64,000 nt of DNA, taken from NCBI RefSeq assembly GCF_003173055.1, contig NZ_QGLF01000002.1:434322-498321 (forward strand), written 5' to 3'. Source of the stretch: Zavarzinia compransoris (GTDB lineage: Bacteria > Pseudomonadota > Alphaproteobacteria > Zavarziniales > Zavarziniaceae). Shown one piece after another: positions 48,344 to 56,929 of this stretch. A model generated the notes under the pieces. It worked only from the letters and a program-made list of their open reading frames with translations. It was not told the DNA's origin and made no database searches. The position numbers and the translations under genes were made by a program. Every line of letters begins with the position of its first letter. Positions within the stretch are counted from its first letter, which is position 1.

Positions 48344-48859
48344 ATGACCAGCCGCCCGGACCATCGGCAGGATCCCCTGTCCCGCAATTGCTCGCTCGCC
48401 CGCGCGCTCGATATCGTCGGCGAGTGGTGGAGCCTGCTGGTGGTGCGCGAAACCTTCTTCGGCGCCCATCGCTTCCAGGATTATGTCGATCAGCTTGGGA
48501 TCGCGCGGAACATCCTGTCGGCGCGGCTGAAGCGGTTGACCGGGGCCGGCGTGCTGTCGCGCACCGAGGGCGAGGGCGGCTCGGTCGAATACCGGCTGAC
48601 GGCGAAGGGCGAGGCGCTGATGCCGGTGCTGGTCGCCCTGCTGCAATGGGGCGATGCCCATGCCAACCCGGATCTGCCGCCGGTGGTGCTGGTCGACCGC
48701 CTGAAAGGCCAGCCGATCGCGCCCCTGACGCTCAGGGCGGCCGACGGCCGGGACCTGGGGCCCCGGGACATCCGCGCCCTGCCGGGGCCGGGCGCGGACG
48801 AGCGCCTGCGCGAACGGCTGGCCCCGCGCCGGATGACGCGGGTCGCCGACGGCGCCTGA
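48344..48859 (+). CDS. HxlR-family transcriptional regulator
   Basis: The 171-residue winged-helix protein has the HxlR signature: NCSLARALDIVGEWWSLLVVRETFFGAHRFQDY, then IARNILSARLKRLTGAGVLSR (recognition helix) and a wing with EYRLTAKGEAL. The conserved cysteine at C16 may be redox-sensitive, as in some relatives. A C-terminal extension follows the HTH. It is divergent from the thioesterase gene, its likely target. A MITE-like element begins 5 bp after its stop. Confidence 0.88.
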   Translation: MTSRPDHRQDPLSRNCSLARALDIVGEWWSLLVVRETFFGAHRFQDYVDQLGIARNILSARLKRLTGAGVLSRTEGEGGSVEYRLTAKGEALMPVLVALLQWGDAHANPDLPPVVLVDRLKGQPIAPLTLRAADGRDLGPRDIRALPGPGADERLRERLAPRRMTRVADGA

Positions 48860-48864
48860 TCTTA

Positions 48865-49026
48865 GAGCCTGTTTGGAAACCCCGGACGGGTCGATCCGGC
48901 GGATCTTTTCGCGCCCCGCGGCGTCAGCAATCGTGGCCGTATCACAGGATATCGGCTGCGATCGCTTCCTGGCGGGACACGAAAATCTCTCGCCGGCTCT
49001 CAGCCGCCGGAATTCCAAACAGGCTC
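48865..49026. mobile_element. MITE-like element, 162 bp, IS5-type ends
   Basis: Perfect 14 bp terminal inverted repeats, GAGCCTGTTTGGAA and TTCCAAACAGGCTC, bound a 162 bp segment without an ORF. Both sides are flanked by TTA (48862-48864 and 49027-49029), a probable 3 bp target duplication. The ends and target size are like IS5-family elements. It needs a transposase in trans. The right-hand TTA serves as the stop codon of the quinone oxidoreductase gene. Confidence 0.85.
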
Positions 49027-50001
49027 TTACATGGTGACGACGGTCTTGCCGGTGACCTTGCGCTCCATCATGTCGCGGATCGCCTGGCCGCCCTCGGCCA
49101 GGGGATAGGTCTTGCTGACCAGCGGGCGGATCTTGCCCGCCTCGTAAAGCCCGACCAGTTCGGCGACATTGGCGCGGTGCAGGTCCGGTTCGCGCGCGGT
49201 GAAGGCGCCCCAGAACACGCCGACGATCTCGCAGCCCTTGAGCAGGGCGAGATTGAGCGGGATCGACGGGATCGGGCCGGAGGCGAAGCCGACCACCAGG
49301 AAGCGGCCCTTCCAGGCGATCGAGCGCAGCGCCTGTTCGGAATAATCGCCGCCGACCGGGTCGTAGACGACGTCGACGCCCTGGGGCGCCAATGCCTTCA
49401 GCCGGTCGCGGATGCCCTCGCGGCTGTAGACGATGACCTCGTCGGCGCCGTGCGCGCGGGCCAGGGCCGCCTTCTCGTCGGTCGAGACGCCGGCGATCAC
49501 CCGCGCGCCCATGGCCTTGCCCAGTTCGACCGCGGCCAGGCCGACGCCGCCGGCGGCGCCCAGCACCAGCAGGCTCTCGCCCGGCTGCAGGCGGGCGCGC
49601 TGCTTCAGGGCATGATGCGAGGTGGCATAGGTCATGAGGAAGGCCGCGCCCTCCTCGAAGGGCATCGACGGCGGCAGGGGGGCGAGGCGGTCCGGCGTCA
49701 CCACCAGTTCCTCGGCGAAGGCGCCCCAGCCGGTCATGACGATGACCTTGTCGCCGGGCTTGAAGCCCTCGACCCGCTCGCCGACCTCGGTCACCACGCC
49801 GGCCGCCTCGCCGCCGGGGGCGAAGGGCATCTCCGGCTTGAACTGGTATTTGCCCTGGATGATCAGGACATCGGGGAAATTGACCCCGGCGGCATGCAGG
49901 CGCACCCGCACCTCGCCCCGGCCGAGGGCGGCCGGCGCCACGTCCTCCAGCACCAGGGCTTCGGGCGGGCCATAGGCCTTGCAGTGCAGAACCTTCACCA
50001 C
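49027..50001 (-). CDS. NADPH:quinone oxidoreductase (MDR family)
   Basis: The 324-residue protein is a zinc-less medium-chain dehydrogenase/reductase of the quinone oxidoreductase type. It has GVNFPDVLIIQGKYQ, PFAPGGEAAGVV, the Rossmann loop LVLGAAGGVGLAAVELGKAMGA near residue 145 and VYDPVGGDY. Zinc-ligand cysteines are absent. It reduces quinones or enoyl compounds with NADPH. Its stop codon TAA coincides with the target duplication of the adjacent MITE-like element, so the element landed exactly at the gene end without altering the protein. Confidence 0.87.
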   Translation of the reverse strand: MVKVLHCKAYGPPEALVLEDVAPAALGRGEVRVRLHAAGVNFPDVLIIQGKYQFKPEMPFAPGGEAAGVVTEVGERVEGFKPGDKVIVMTGWGAFAEELVVTPDRLAPLPPSMPFEEGAAFLMTYATSHHALKQRARLQPGESLLVLGAAGGVGLAAVELGKAMGARVIAGVSTDEKAALARAHGADEVIVYSREGIRDRLKALAPQGVDVVYDPVGGDYSEQALRSIAWKGRFLVVGFASGPIPSIPLNLALLKGCEIVGVFWGAFTAREPDLHRANVAELVGLYEAGKIRPLVSKTYPLAEGGQAIRDMMERKVTGKTVVTM

Positions 50002-50062
50002 GGCGGGCTCTCCTCGACTTGTTCTCGTTCTGAACCTGGGGTCGCCCGTTCTGAAAGCAGGG

Positions 50063-51070
50063 TCAAGTCCAATCGGGCGCGATGCGGATCTCGCCGACCG
50101 GGGTGCCGCCCCAATTGGCCAGCGGCGTGGTCAGGAGGTCGGCGACCGTCGCCCGGGCGTCGTCGCGGATCAGGCCGAAGCGGTCGAGCAGGCGGGCGAT
50201 CAGCACCTCCGCCGCCCGGGTGCCGCCGTCGTCGATCTTCAGGGCGAAGCCGAGGCCCGGGTCGGGGGCGATGGCGATGAAGACCCCTTCCGCCCCCACT
50301 TTCACCACGGTGCCGGGCCGGGCGGCCTGCATCAGGCGGGTGCAGGCGCGCCCGCTGCCCGCGACCAGGAACGGATGCGCGGCCATGGCCTGGCGCAGCC
50401 TTGTGACGGCGGCGGCGCGGCCGGGGGCAAGGCCGGCCGGCGCCGCGATCCGCGCCATGGCCAGGGCAAGGCCGTGCAGCGGCAGGGCGGGATTGGGCGC
50501 GGCGCAGCCGTCGATGCCATAGGGCAGATCGGCCGCCTGGCCGGCGAGGCCGGCGACCGCCTCGAACACCGCCTGCTGCACCGGGTGGCGGCGCTGCTCG
50601 TAGCCGGCGACGGGGGCGCCCAGGTGGCGGGCCACGGTCAGGAAGCCCGCATGCTTGCCCGAGCAATTGTTGTGCAGCCGGCAGGGCGCCTCGCCCCGGG
50701 CGGCCAGCGCCTTTGCCGCCGGGCCATGGCTCGGGGCATGGGCGCCGCAGGCGAGGTCGCCCTCGCCGAGGCCGAGGCGGGCCAGCAGGCCGGCGGCGGT
50801 CGCGACATGGGCCTCCTCGCCGTTGTGACTGGCGCAGGCGAGCGCGAGTTCGGCCGCGGTGCAGGCGAAACGGTCGGCGGCGCCACTCTCGACCAGGGGC
50901 ACGGCCTGGAGGATCTTCATCGACGAGCGGGGGAACACCGGGCGCTCGATGTCGCCCGCGGCGGCGGCCAGCCGGCCGTCCCCGTCGACGACCGCATAGG
51001 CGCCGCGATGCCGGCTTTCGACGATGCCGCCGCGCAGCACCTCGACCAGGACGGGGTTGGCGGCGCTCAC
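50063..51070 (-). CDS. Asparaginase II-family protein (Rhizobium etli AnsA type)
   Basis: The 335-residue protein matches the thermolabile L-asparaginase II family of rhizobia, unrelated to E. coli AnsB. Typical segments are NPVLVEVLRGGIVESRHRGA, FPRSSMKILQAVPLVESGAADRF, SHNGEEAHV, LHNNCSGKHAGFL and GIDGCAAPNPALPL (near residue 187). It would hydrolyse asparagine to aspartate and ammonia. The GTG start at 51070 is 5 bp after the SH3-protein stop on the same strand. The assignment rests on family motifs; catalytic residues were not verified individually. Confidence 0.84.
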   Translation of the reverse strand: MSAANPVLVEVLRGGIVESRHRGAYAVVDGDGRLAAAAGDIERPVFPRSSMKILQAVPLVESGAADRFACTAAELALACASHNGEEAHVATAAGLLARLGLGEGDLACGAHAPSHGPAAKALAARGEAPCRLHNNCSGKHAGFLTVARHLGAPVAGYEQRRHPVQQAVFEAVAGLAGQAADLPYGIDGCAAPNPALPLHGLALAMARIAAPAGLAPGRAAAVTRLRQAMAAHPFLVAGSGRACTRLMQAARPGTVVKVGAEGVFIAIAPDPGLGFALKIDDGGTRAAEVLIARLLDRFGLIRDDARATVADLLTTPLANWGGTPVGEIRIAPDWT

Positions 51071-51075
51071 GGGCG

Positions 51076-51630
51076 TCAGTCCAGCACTTCGTCCGGATAG
51101 ACGCCCCACAGCCAGTCGCGCATCAGCCAGCCGCGCTTGCCCTCGACCGTCGCCCGGCACCAGGCGCCCTTGCAGCGCTCCAGCCGGACCAGGACGCCGG
51201 GTTCGAGGCGCAGCACCGGCCGGCTGTCGTCGGCGGCATCGGCATAGAGGACGCGGATCGCGCCCTCGACCGAGGCGAAGCGCTTGCCCGACAGCAGGCT
51301 CTTGTGCACCCAGCCGACCGAGCCGTCGTGATCGCGGATCTTCCGCCAATATTCGAACTCGGCGACGATCTCGACCGGCAGGCCGGAACGGACATATTTC
51401 CAGGTGATCGGATACTGCGAGCCCGGCCCGGTGCGCACGTTGATCTCGCTCGAGCCGAGCGAGGCGAAGCGCGGCAGGCGGCGGCCGGCCTCGCCCTCGG
51501 TGCCGGCGCCGTCGGGCGGCAGTTCGGCCGCCGGGGCGGCGGTGCCGTCCTGGGCCCGTACCCCCCCGGGCAGGGGCGCCAGGGCAAGGCAGATCAGGCC
51601 GGACAGGGCGAGCAGGCGGGCGAGGGGCAT
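51076..51630 (-). CDS. Secreted bacterial SH3-domain protein
   Basis: The 184-residue precursor has a signal peptide (1-26, ending GVRAQD). Two bacterial SH3-like segments follow: SSEINVRTGPGSQYPITWKYV (about 61-81) with WVHKSLLSGKR, and a second around LEPGVLVRLERCKGAWCRATVEGKRGWLMRDWLWGVYP. Such domains bind peptidoglycan or other wall components in the periplasm. It precedes the asparaginase-like gene by 5 bp. No enzymatic domain is present. Confidence 0.85.
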   Translation of the reverse strand: MPLARLLALSGLICLALAPLPGGVRAQDGTAAPAAELPPDGAGTEGEAGRRLPRFASLGSSEINVRTGPGSQYPITWKYVRSGLPVEIVAEFEYWRKIRDHDGSVGWVHKSLLSGKRFASVEGAIRVLYADAADDSRPVLRLEPGVLVRLERCKGAWCRATVEGKRGWLMRDWLWGVYPDEVLD

Positions 51631-51837
51631 CGAAGCGCTGAAACTTGTCGAATGAGAAAACGAATCGTCGAACCGCCACTCTCGTTCGAGGTGGGGCCGG
51701 GGTCAAGGCAGGGCTGGCGGCGCCTTGCCCGCTGCGGTGAAATGATACGGAACGCCAGCTTTGAACCTGCGCGCAAGTCTGCTAGGAAGGGCCGTGTTCT
51801 GCCGCGGATGTCGCCGTCCGCAGCCCCCGGGGAGAGG

Positions 51838-52827
51838 ATGATGCCAGTCAAGAAGCCGCTCGTGATCGTCACGCGTAAGCTGCCTGAAGCGATCGAGACG
51901 CGGATGATGGAACTGTTCAACACCCGGCTCAGCACGGACGACCATCCGATGAGCCAGGCCGAACTGATCGAGGCGGTGAAGGCCGCCGATGTCCTGGTCC
52001 CGACCGTGACCGACCGGATCGACGGTCGCATTCTCGCCCATGCCAATCCCAATCTCCGCCTGATCGCCAATTTCGGCACCGGCGTCGACCATATCGACCT
52101 CGCCGCCGCCCGCCAGCGCGGCATCACCGTGACCAATACCCCGGGCGTCCTGACCGAAGACACGGCGGACATGACCATCGCCCTGATCCTCGCCACCTCG
52201 CGCCGCCTGGCCGAGGGCGAGCGGGTGATCCGCACCAGCGAATGGGGCGGCTGGTCGCCGACCTGGATGCTGGGGCGGCGGATCTGGGGCAAGCGCCTCG
52301 GCATCATCGGCATGGGCCGCATCGGCACGGCGGTGGCGCGCCGGGCGCGGGCCTTCGGCATGTCCATCCACTACCACAACCGCAACCGGGTGGCGGAGGA
52401 ACTGGAGACGGAACTCGAGGCGACCTATTGGGAAAGCCTGGACCAGATGCTGGCCCGCATGGACATCATCTCGGTCAACTGCCCCCATACGCCCGCGACC
52501 TATCACCTGCTCTCGGCCCGGCGGCTCAAGCTGCTGCAGAAGCAGTCGATCCTGGTCAATACCGCCCGCGGCGAAGTGATCGACGAGAATGCGCTGACCC
52601 GCATGCTGGTCGCCGGCGAGATCGCCGGCGCCGGCCTCGACGTCTTTGAGCACGAACCGGCGGTGAACCCCAAGCTGGTCGCCCTCGACAATGTCGTGCT
52701 GCTGCCGCACATGGGCTCCGCCACCATCGAGGGCCGCCTCGACATGGGCGAGAAGGTGATCATCAACATCAAGACCTTCGCCGACGGCCACCGGCCGCCG
52801 GACCGCGTGATCGAAGGCCTGCTCTGA
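51838..52827 (+). CDS. D-2-hydroxyacid dehydrogenase (glyoxylate reductase-like)
   Basis: The 329-residue NAD(P)H-dependent enzyme has the Rossmann loop GIIGMGRIGTAVARRARAFGM (near 153), catalytic Arg in NTARGEVID, Glu in VFEHEP and His in LPHMGSAT. The N-terminal LIANFGTGVDHIDL segment matches glyoxylate/hydroxypyruvate reductases and D-glycerate dehydrogenases. The exact 2-keto acid is uncertain. Two ATG codons are adjacent; 51841 has the better distance to GGAG. A weak promoter (TTGAAC, 16 bp, TAGGAA) lies near 51755-51785. Confidence 0.9.
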   Translation: MMPVKKPLVIVTRKLPEAIETRMMELFNTRLSTDDHPMSQAELIEAVKAADVLVPTVTDRIDGRILAHANPNLRLIANFGTGVDHIDLAAARQRGITVTNTPGVLTEDTADMTIALILATSRRLAEGERVIRTSEWGGWSPTWMLGRRIWGKRLGIIGMGRIGTAVARRARAFGMSIHYHNRNRVAEELETELEATYWESLDQMLARMDIISVNCPHTPATYHLLSARRLKLLQKQSILVNTARGEVIDENALTRMLVAGEIAGAGLDVFEHEPAVNPKLVALDNVVLLPHMGSATIEGRLDMGEKVIINIKTFADGHRPPDRVIEGLL

Positions 52828-52875
52828 GCCGAGCCTGAGGGGCCCCTGCCGCGAGGCGGGGGCCTGCGTCGTCCC

Positions 52876-53469
52876 ATGGTCCGCCTTTTCGTCGCCCTGC
52901 CCCTGCCCTTGGCCCAGCGCCGGATCCTGGCGCTGGCCGCCGGCGGCGTGCCGGGCGCACGCTGGACGCCCCTCGAGAATTACCACGTCACCCTTCGCTT
53001 CATCGGCGAGGTCGACGAGCGCCGGGCGGACGATATCGTCTCCGCCCTCGACACCGTCCATGCCGATGCCTTCACCCTCGGCATCGGCGGGGTCGGCACC
53101 TTCGACAGCCGGCGCGACGCCCGCCTGCTCTATGCCCGGGTCCTGCCGGTGCCCGCCCTGCTCGACCTCGAGGGGCGGATCGGCGCGGCGCTGGCCCGGG
53201 TGCCGGGCCTCGACCTCGAGCCGCGGCGCTTCGTCCCCCATGTCACGCTGGCCCGGCTGAGGCAGGTCGACATGGGCCGGCTCGGCGCCTTCATCGAGGG
53301 CAACGGCCTGCTGGCGACGCCCGACTGGCGGGTCGATCACTTCGCCCTTTATTCCAGCGACACCGGCGGCGACCATTCGGTCTATACGCTGGAGGAACGC
53401 TTCGACCTCGACGACGATGCCGGCGGGGATGACCACGACGGCTGGGCCGACGACGGCGGGGAGGATTGA
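52876..53469 (+). CDS. thpR: RNA 2',3'-cyclic phosphodiesterase ThpR
   Basis: The 197-residue 2H phosphoesterase has both HxT motifs, HVTL near residue 37 and HVTL near residue 119, that define the family (formerly called 2'-5' RNA ligase). It opens 2',3'-cyclic phosphates in RNA. An acidic tail rich in Asp (last 25 residues) is unusual and may be dispensable. It is the first gene of a unit with cobB, a VOC protein and ghrA. Confidence 0.9.
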   Translation: MVRLFVALPLPLAQRRILALAAGGVPGARWTPLENYHVTLRFIGEVDERRADDIVSALDTVHADAFTLGIGGVGTFDSRRDARLLYARVLPVPALLDLEGRIGAALARVPGLDLEPRRFVPHVTLARLRQVDMGRLGAFIEGNGLLATPDWRVDHFALYSSDTGGDHSVYTLEERFDLDDDAGGDDHDGWADDGGED

Positions 53470-53474
53470 GCGCC

Positions 53475-54188
53475 ATGGGCTTCAGGCGGCTGGTGATCCT
53501 GACCGGGGCGGGGATTTCCGCCGAATCCGGCCTCGGCACCTTCAGGGACAAGGACGGTCTCTGGACCCGCTATAACCTTGAGGATGTGGCGACGCCCCAG
53601 GGTTTCGCCCGCGATCCCGCCTTCGTCCATGAATTCTACAATGCCCGGCGCCGGGGCTTGCGGGAGGCGCAGCCCCATGCGGCGCATCAGGCGCTGGCCC
53701 GGCTGGAAGCCGCCGCCCCCACGGGGTCGGTCCTGCTCGTCACCCAGAACGTCGACGACCTGCACGAGCGGGCGGGCAGCCGGAACCTCATCCACATGCA
53801 TGGCGAATTGACCAAGGTGCGCTGCGATGCCTGCGAGACCGTGGCCGAGCACCGCGACGACCTCTCGACCGGCTCCGTCTGCGGCCATTGCGGCGGCGCC
53901 GGTTTCATGCGCCCCCATATCGTCTGGTTCGGGGAAATGCCCATGATGATGGACGAGATCTACGCGGCGCTCGATGCCTGCGATCTCTTCGTCTCGATCG
54001 GCACCTCGGGCACGGTCTATCCGGCGGCGGGCTTCGTCGAGCACGTCCGGCGCCGGCGCCGGGCCCATACGGTCGAACTGAACCTCGACCCGTCCGAGGG
54101 CCATTCGCTGTTCGCCGAACGGCGCTATGGCGCCGCCAGCGCCATCGTGCCTGAATTCGTCGACCGCTTGCTGGCCGAAGGCATCTGA
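53475..54188 (+). CDS. cobB: NAD-dependent protein deacylase (sirtuin) CobB
   Basis: The 237-residue sirtuin removes acetyl or succinyl groups from lysine using NAD. It has GAGISAESGLGTFR near residue 10, TQNVD and HMHGEL with the catalytic His, and a zinc ribbon CDAC...CGHC. A YNARRR segment with YxxR suggests desuccinylase-type specificity as in CobB and SIRT5. I use the ATG at 53475. The VOC gene starts two bases after the stop codon. Confidence 0.93.
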   Translation: MGFRRLVILTGAGISAESGLGTFRDKDGLWTRYNLEDVATPQGFARDPAFVHEFYNARRRGLREAQPHAAHQALARLEAAAPTGSVLLVTQNVDDLHERAGSRNLIHMHGELTKVRCDACETVAEHRDDLSTGSVCGHCGGAGFMRPHIVWFGEMPMMMDEIYAALDACDLFVSIGTSGTVYPAAGFVEHVRRRRRAHTVELNLDPSEGHSLFAERRYGAASAIVPEFVDRLLAEGI

Positions 54189-54190
54189 CC

Positions 54191-54613
54191 ATGCGCCCCT
54201 TCCATCTCGCCTTTCCGGTCGGCGACCTCGACGCCGCCAAAGCCTTCTACGGCACGGCGCTGGGCTGCACCGCCGGCCGCAGCACCGCGGCCTGGGCCGA
54301 TTTCGACCTCTACGGCCACCAGCTCAGCGCCCATCTCCGCCCCGGCTGGCAAGGTGCCGGAGAGGGGACCGGCGGCGTCGACGGCGATGCGGTGCCGATC
54401 CCGCATTTCGGCGTCGTCCTGACCATGCCGCAATGGCAGGCCCTGCGCGCCCGGCTGGAAGCGCGGGACGATATCCGCTGGATCCTGACGCCCAAGGTCC
54501 GCTTCGTCGGCCAGCCGGGGGAGCAGGCGACGCTGTTCATCCTCGATCCGTCCGGCAATGCCCTGGAATTCAAGGGTTTCGCCAGCGACGAAGGGATTTT
54601 CGCGCCGCAATGA
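54191..54613 (+). CDS. VOC-family (glyoxalase/dioxygenase-fold) protein
   Basis: The 140-residue protein has the vicinal oxygen chelate fold: PFHLAFPVGDLDAAKAFYGTALGC at the start and FILDPSGNALEFKGF at the end. H5, H79 (PHFGVVL) and E131 would be metal ligands. Members include glyoxalase I, fosfomycin resistance proteins and extradiol dioxygenases, so the reaction is not known. It overlaps ghrA by ATGA, suggesting linked expression. Confidence 0.86.
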   Translation: MRPFHLAFPVGDLDAAKAFYGTALGCTAGRSTAAWADFDLYGHQLSAHLRPGWQGAGEGTGGVDGDAVPIPHFGVVLTMPQWQALRARLEARDDIRWILTPKVRFVGQPGEQATLFILDPSGNALEFKGFASDEGIFAPQ

Positions 54614-55527
54614 GCATCGCCTATCTCTGCCGCTACGATGCCGCCACCGCCGCCGAGGAACTGGAGATCCTGCGCGCGGTGATCGGCGAGCCGATCGTGA
54701 TGGGCCCGCCCCACGGCGACCTGGACGAGGCGGCCTTGGCCGCGGTCGAGATCGCCGTCGTCGCCAATCCGGCCCCGGGCATCCTGGCCCGCATGCCCGG
54801 CCTCGGCCTGATCCAGAGCCTTTGGGCCGGCGTCGACGGCCTGCTGGCCGACCGCACCATCCCGCCCGCCGTGCCGCTGGCCCGCCTGGTCGATCCCCTG
54901 CTGGCGACCGCCATGGCGGAAGCGGTGGTCGCCCATGTCATGGCCCTGCACCGGCAATTGCCGGCCTATCGCGAACAGCAGGCGGTGCGGCGCTGGCAGC
55001 GCCTGGCCCAGCCCTTCGCCGCGGAATGCCCGGTCGGCATTCTCGGGCTCGGCGAAATGGGGCGGGCGGCGATCGACCTGCTGCGCCCCCTCGGCTTTCC
55101 CATCCTGGGGTGGAGCCGGTCGGCGGGGGCGGACGCCTTGGCGCGGCTTCAGGCGGAGGCGCGGATCGTCGTCAACCTGCTGCCCCTGACGGCGGAAACC
55201 TGCCATATCCTGGCGGCGCCCTTCTTGTCGCGCCTGCGCGCCGGGGCGGCCCTGATCAATTTCGGCCGGGGCGGCCATCAGGTGGTGCCCGACATTCTCG
55301 CCGCCCTCGATGCCGGCCGATTGTCCCATGCCGTGCTCGACGTCTTCGAGACCGAGCCCCTGCCGGACGACAGTCCCCTGTGGCGGCACCCCAAGGTGAC
55401 CGTAACGCCCCATGTGGCGGCGGAAACCGATGCCGTCTCGGCGGCGCGCTGCACCGCCGCCAATATCGCCGCCTTCAGGGCCGGCCGCCCGGTCGCCGGC
55501 CTAGTCGACCGGGCCAAGGGGTATTGA
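54610..55527 (+). CDS. ghrA: Glyoxylate/hydroxypyruvate reductase A (GhrA-like)
   Basis: The 305-residue D-2-hydroxyacid dehydrogenase matches GhrA. It has SLWAGVDGLL, the Rossmann loop GILGLGEMGRAAIDLLRPLGF (near 139), INFGRGGHQV with the catalytic Arg, DVFETEPLP with Glu and TPHVAAET with His. It would reduce glyoxylate or hydroxypyruvate with NADPH. This is the second 2-hydroxyacid dehydrogenase within 3 kb, but the two differ in subfamily. The gene is convergent with the next, with a gap of only 3 bp. Confidence 0.88.
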   Translation: MSIAYLCRYDAATAAEELEILRAVIGEPIVMGPPHGDLDEAALAAVEIAVVANPAPGILARMPGLGLIQSLWAGVDGLLADRTIPPAVPLARLVDPLLATAMAEAVVAHVMALHRQLPAYREQQAVRRWQRLAQPFAAECPVGILGLGEMGRAAIDLLRPLGFPILGWSRSAGADALARLQAEARIVVNLLPLTAETCHILAAPFLSRLRAGAALINFGRGGHQVVPDILAALDAGRLSHAVLDVFETEPLPDDSPLWRHPKVTVTPHVAAETDAVSAARCTAANIAAFRAGRPVAGLVDRAKGY

Positions 55528-55530
55528 CGC

Positions 55531-56388
55531 TCACTTCAGGCGGAAAGCCTGGACCTGGGCGCTGCCCCGCTCGCCCAGCATATAGGGGACGCCGGGCAAT
55601 GGGCCGAGCCGGTCCTGGCCGATCTTCTCGTCGGTCCAGGTGATGGCGACCCGGTTGCCGCCCGGCTCGACCTCCAGGGCGCCGGTGCGGCCGCCCTCGC
55701 TGACCGGGGTCAGGGCGGCCGGCGCCGTGGGGAAGGCGCGGGCGACGCCCTTCTCGGGCACGAAGACGAATTCCCGCGCCGCGCCGATCTCGAAGCGCCA
55801 CCAGCCGATCATCCATTTCGGCGCCTTCACCGCGATCCGGGCCAGCACCTCGATGTCGACCCAGCCTTCCAGCGTGCTGGGGTCCCAGGTCTGGTGCTTG
55901 CGCTTCACGATGTCGAAGCCCTGGGTATAGTCCTGCCCGGGGCCGCCCTGGCCGCCCTCGGCGGTGTTCCAGACGTCGCCGGTGAAATCGATCGACACGC
56001 CGACATGGAATTTCTTCATCTTGAAGACGTCGCCGCAGCCGGGCTTCTTGCCGCTGGTCGCGGGGATCCAGGCATCCGAGACGCCCTGCTTCTTCAATTC
56101 GGCCGCCAGATCGAAGCGCCCGAGATAGATCGGCGCATTGACCGCATTGCTGAGCTTGCCGGTGAAGCCGTTGCACGACGTCGTGGTGGCGAGGCCGGCC
56201 GTGCTCTCGCCTTTCTTGCGCCGTTCGGCCTTGGGAATATCCTCGGTCGCCCAGGTCTTTTGCAGGCCCTCGTGGCTCATCCCGGTCAGGGTGGTGAACA
56301 GGGCGCCGTAAGTGCCGTTCGACGTGACGTTCACATTGTCCGGCAACTGGTCGAGAAATTTCTTCGCTTTGTCGCGAACGCTATCCAT
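55531..56388 (-). CDS. Unknown protein with NlpC/CHAP-like pattern
   Basis: I do not recognise a named family for this 285-residue protein. C72 in TTTSCNGFTGKL, then GCGDVFKMKKFHVGVSIDF with H128, then TAEGGQGGPGQDYTQGFDIVKRK, resembles the Cys-His order and EGG turn of NlpC/P60 or CHAP amidases. The last 100 residues look beta-rich (FEIGAAREFVFVPEKG, GALEVEPGGNRVAITW). No signal peptide or membrane segment is present. GGGGGAAG precedes the ATG. A role as a cytoplasmic hydrolase or a secreted effector are both possible. Confidence 0.65.
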   Translation of the reverse strand: MDSVRDKAKKFLDQLPDNVNVTSNGTYGALFTTLTGMSHEGLQKTWATEDIPKAERRKKGESTAGLATTTSCNGFTGKLSNAVNAPIYLGRFDLAAELKKQGVSDAWIPATSGKKPGCGDVFKMKKFHVGVSIDFTGDVWNTAEGGQGGPGQDYTQGFDIVKRKHQTWDPSTLEGWVDIEVLARIAVKAPKWMIGWWRFEIGAAREFVFVPEKGVARAFPTAPAALTPVSEGGRTGALEVEPGGNRVAITWTDEKIGQDRLGPLPGVPYMLGERGSAQVQAFRLK

Positions 56389-56443
56389 TCGACTTCCCCC
56401 CGGTTGTCGCTGGCTTTCGCAGCCGGGGCATCATAGCACGGGG

Positions 56444-56845
56444 TCAGTCCAGCGCGTCCATGTCGTCGTCGGAGAAGCCGAAATGGTGCCCGATCTCGTG
56501 GATCAGGACTTCCCGCACCAGGCCGCCGAGGGTGGCCCCGGTCTCGCACCATTCGTCGAGGATGGGCCGGCGGTAGAGGAAGATCATGTCCGGGATCGCC
56601 CCCGAATCGCCGACCGACTTGTCGCGCAAGGGCACGCCGCGATAGAGGCCGGTCAGGGTGAAGGGATCCTCGATCCCCATCTGTTCCAGCGTCTCTTCGT
56701 CGGCGAATTCGTCGACCCGAATCACGATGCCGCGCACCCGGTCCCGCAGGGCGGGCGGGATTTCCGCAAGGGCCTGGGCCGCCAGGGCCTCGATGTCTTC
56801 GAGGCTGGGGGCGAGCAGCCGGTCGAGAAACTTCGCGTGAGTCAT
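56444..56845 (-). CDS. Zincin-like metallopeptidase family protein
   Basis: The 133-residue protein is a small minimal zincin with HEIGH at 116-120 followed by HFGFSDDD, the third ligand being a downstream Asp. The LTGLYRGVPL and PDMIFLYRRPILDEW segments match a conserved family (formerly DUF1025) common in proteobacteria. Activity has not been clearly shown for the family. It is divergent from phhB. Confidence 0.87.
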   Translation of the reverse strand: MTHAKFLDRLLAPSLEDIEALAAQALAEIPPALRDRVRGIVIRVDEFADEETLEQMGIEDPFTLTGLYRGVPLRDKSVGDSGAIPDMIFLYRRPILDEWCETGATLGGLVREVLIHEIGHHFGFSDDDMDALD

Positions 56846-56929
56846 CGGCGGTGACGTTAGCGGCTTGTGGCGCGCTGTCCAGTCTCGTACCACTTCGGAA
56901 CGGAGCAATTTGCACGCAAGGGGGGCGCG

